Assembly: GCF_003386535.1 (NCBI RefSeq) | Contig: NZ_QTTN01000038.1 | Span: forward strand, 1-62,766 | DNA from: Paenibacillus taihuensis | GTDB taxonomy: Bacteria > Bacillota > Bacilli > Paenibacillales > Paenibacillaceae | DNA length: 62,766 nt | Direction: 5' to 3' | Shown here: positions 62,130 through 62,766 of the stretch, piece by piece | Numbering within the stretch: position 1 is the stretch's first letter | Layout of the letters: the number at the start of each line of letters is the position of its first letter | Made by a program: the position numbers and the translations under genes | Notes under the pieces: generated by a model | Told to the model about the DNA's origin: nothing | Seen by the model: the letters and a program-made list of their open reading frames with translations, nothing else | The model's database searches: none

Positions 62130-62437
62130 AATAAGCCCTCCTCGAGTTTTGTTATCTGATATCCTCGTTTATTCAATGATATTATGTCTTCCATAATGGC
62201 ACTGAATACCGAGCGTAAGCCGCCATGCTTCTTTAAGCTTACGAGTTCGAATATCTTTGAACTTAATATCTTAAATTAAAGATATATTGAATTGAGATAT
62301 TTGTCAAGCACTTCTCATCCCGATATGACATATAAATGGGTGACGGTTACTATCTTGGAAAGGCGCATCAATCCGGTATTAATTTGTTTATTTCGTTCTT
62401 TCAAATAAAAGGAGACCCGTAAAAGTTCTGAACTGTG
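62130..62437. other. Intergenic region between the detoxification cluster and the IS3 end
   Basis: Apart from the MhqR-like dyad, I see no supported gene. The stretch 62301-62437 is AT-rich; the IS3-type element probably begins within the last 20 bases. Confidence 0.5.
62253..62300. promoter_or_regulatory. MhqR-like operator upstream of the detoxification cluster
   Basis: TATCTTAAATTAAAGATA at 62268-62285 matches the published B. subtilis MhqR consensus TATCTCGAATTCGAGATA at 14 of 18 positions, with the TATCT and AGATA ends exact. Further TATCT (62253) and GAGATA (62295-62300) half-sites extend it to a 48-nt dyad. No regulator gene is nearby. Confidence 0.65.
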
Positions 62438-62481
62438 ACCCGCAAGATGGACACTTTGAAAAAAGTGTCCATCTTGCGGGT
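62438..62481. repeat. Perfect 20-bp inverted repeat at the IS3 element end
   Basis: ACCCGCAAGATGGACACTTT (62438-62457) and its exact complement (62462-62481) are separated by four bases (GAAA). A T-rich tract follows, so it can act as a terminator that shields the transposase genes from outside transcripts; such hairpins are common at IS ends. It lies 49 bp before the OrfA start. Confidence 0.85.
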
Positions 62482-62530
62482 TTTGTGTTTTAATAAGAAG
62501 CTGAGATCTGAAACGGGGATGTAGATTGTT

Positions 62531-62766
62531 ATGAGTAATAGAAGACATTTTAGTCAGAATGAAATTCAGTTGTTGGAGAAGAACCCTTACGTACATCACG
62601 TTACCGAGAAGAGTATTACATATGCTCCTTCCTTTAAGGTTGAAGCCGTTCGAGCATATCATGCTGGTCAAACACCGATGGAAATATTTCTTCGCGCTGG
62701 GTTTCCAATCGAGATCATTGGTCAGGAAACACCTAAGAGGTGTTTGAAACGTTGGCGCAGCATTCA
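62531..62766 (+). CDS. IS3-type transposase OrfA, N-terminal fragment cut by the window edge
   Basis: ATG at 62531 opens 78 codons to the window edge: MSNRRHFSQNEIQLLEKNPY, then SITYAPSFKVEAVRAYHAGQ, TPMEIFLRAGFPIEIIGQE and LKRWRS. This is the HTH domain of IS3-family OrfA proteins (FK..AV, G.sp.eIF..aGf, IG...pk.cLkRW). OrfB with the DDE domain would lie outside the window. GGGGATGTAG is a weak ribosome binding site. Confidence 0.8.
   Translation, partial: MSNRRHFSQNEIQLLEKNPYVHHVTEKSITYAPSFKVEAVRAYHAGQTPMEIFLRAGFPIEIIGQETPKRCLKRWRSI

Noticed and set aside
62315..62671. Minus-strand open frame of 118 codons across the IS3 end
   Set aside because: It runs through the IS inverted repeat and opposite the recognised OrfA start, with odd composition and no ribosome binding site. 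It is a shadow.

Overview
The window looks like chromosomal DNA from an endospore-forming, low/medium-GC Gram-positive of the Paenibacillaceae (Paenibacillus or Cohnella type). The grounds are a GerA-type germinant receptor operon, a SleB/CwlJ-type cortex hydrolase, two KinB/KinA-like orphan histidine kinases, a YesM/YesN two-component pair with LplB/LplC-type sugar import genes, AGGAGG-type ribosome binding sites and frequent GTG/TTG starts. No rRNA, tRNA, CRISPR array or phage module was seen. Both edges cut insertion sequences: the start of an IS4-type transposase on the left (minus strand) and the OrfA start of an IS3-type element on the right (plus strand).

Layout. 0.4-3.4 kb: an SDR/DoxX pair diverging from a TetR regulator, then two small membrane proteins. 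3.4-6.4 kb: three consecutive minus-strand genes that are each broken (Ig-like secreted protein, FAD-dependent oxidase, GNAT acetyltransferase). 6.6-11.6 kb: VOC protein, AlaX-type alanyl-tRNA editing protein, an SF0329-like protein, and an AraC regulator divergent from a Gfo/Idh oxidoreductase plus hydroxypyruvate-isomerase-like TIM barrel. 11.8-15.8 kb: a four-gene germinant receptor operon in the order A-C-small two-TM-B. 15.8-24.5 kb: three MFS exporters, a FUSC-type exporter, LysR, MarR and XRE regulators, and further small membrane proteins. The MarR gene and an MFS gene share a 13-nt upstream motif.

24.6-50.4 kb is the main attraction: a single-orientation carbohydrate locus of 17 tightly packed minus-strand genes. 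It encodes a YesN/YesM sensor pair, an ABC importer (two permeases plus a binding lipoprotein), and enzymes that all lack signal peptides: two GH42-like proteins, GH36 alpha-galactosidase, a GH32-like fructosidase, GH78 alpha-rhamnosidase, a SASA-type esterase, two SGNH hydrolases, two PIG-L deacetylases, a zinc alcohol dehydrogenase and an enolase-superfamily dehydratase. The simplest reading is that an acylated, rhamnose-, galactose- and possibly fructose-containing glycoside is imported intact and dismantled in the cytoplasm. Several of its enzymes have altered active-site motifs: the two GH42-like proteins keep a four-cysteine zinc site but carry Asp-Asp where the acid/base Asn-Glu is expected, and the enolase-superfamily member has Tyr where muconate-lactonizing enzymes have the second catalytic Lys.

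50.5-56.8 kb holds two orphan sensor kinases, a YhhN lysoplasmalogenase, the cortex hydrolase, a membrane-fused spermidine-synthase-like protein and a DUF421 protein. 57-62.1 kb is a quinone/electrophile detoxification cluster (SDR, quinone oxidoreductase, two MhqO/MhqA-type ring-cleaving dioxygenases, flavin reductase, MhqD-like hydrolase). It is preceded by an 18-nt inverted repeat closely resembling the Bacillus subtilis MhqR operator, although no MhqR gene lies in the window.
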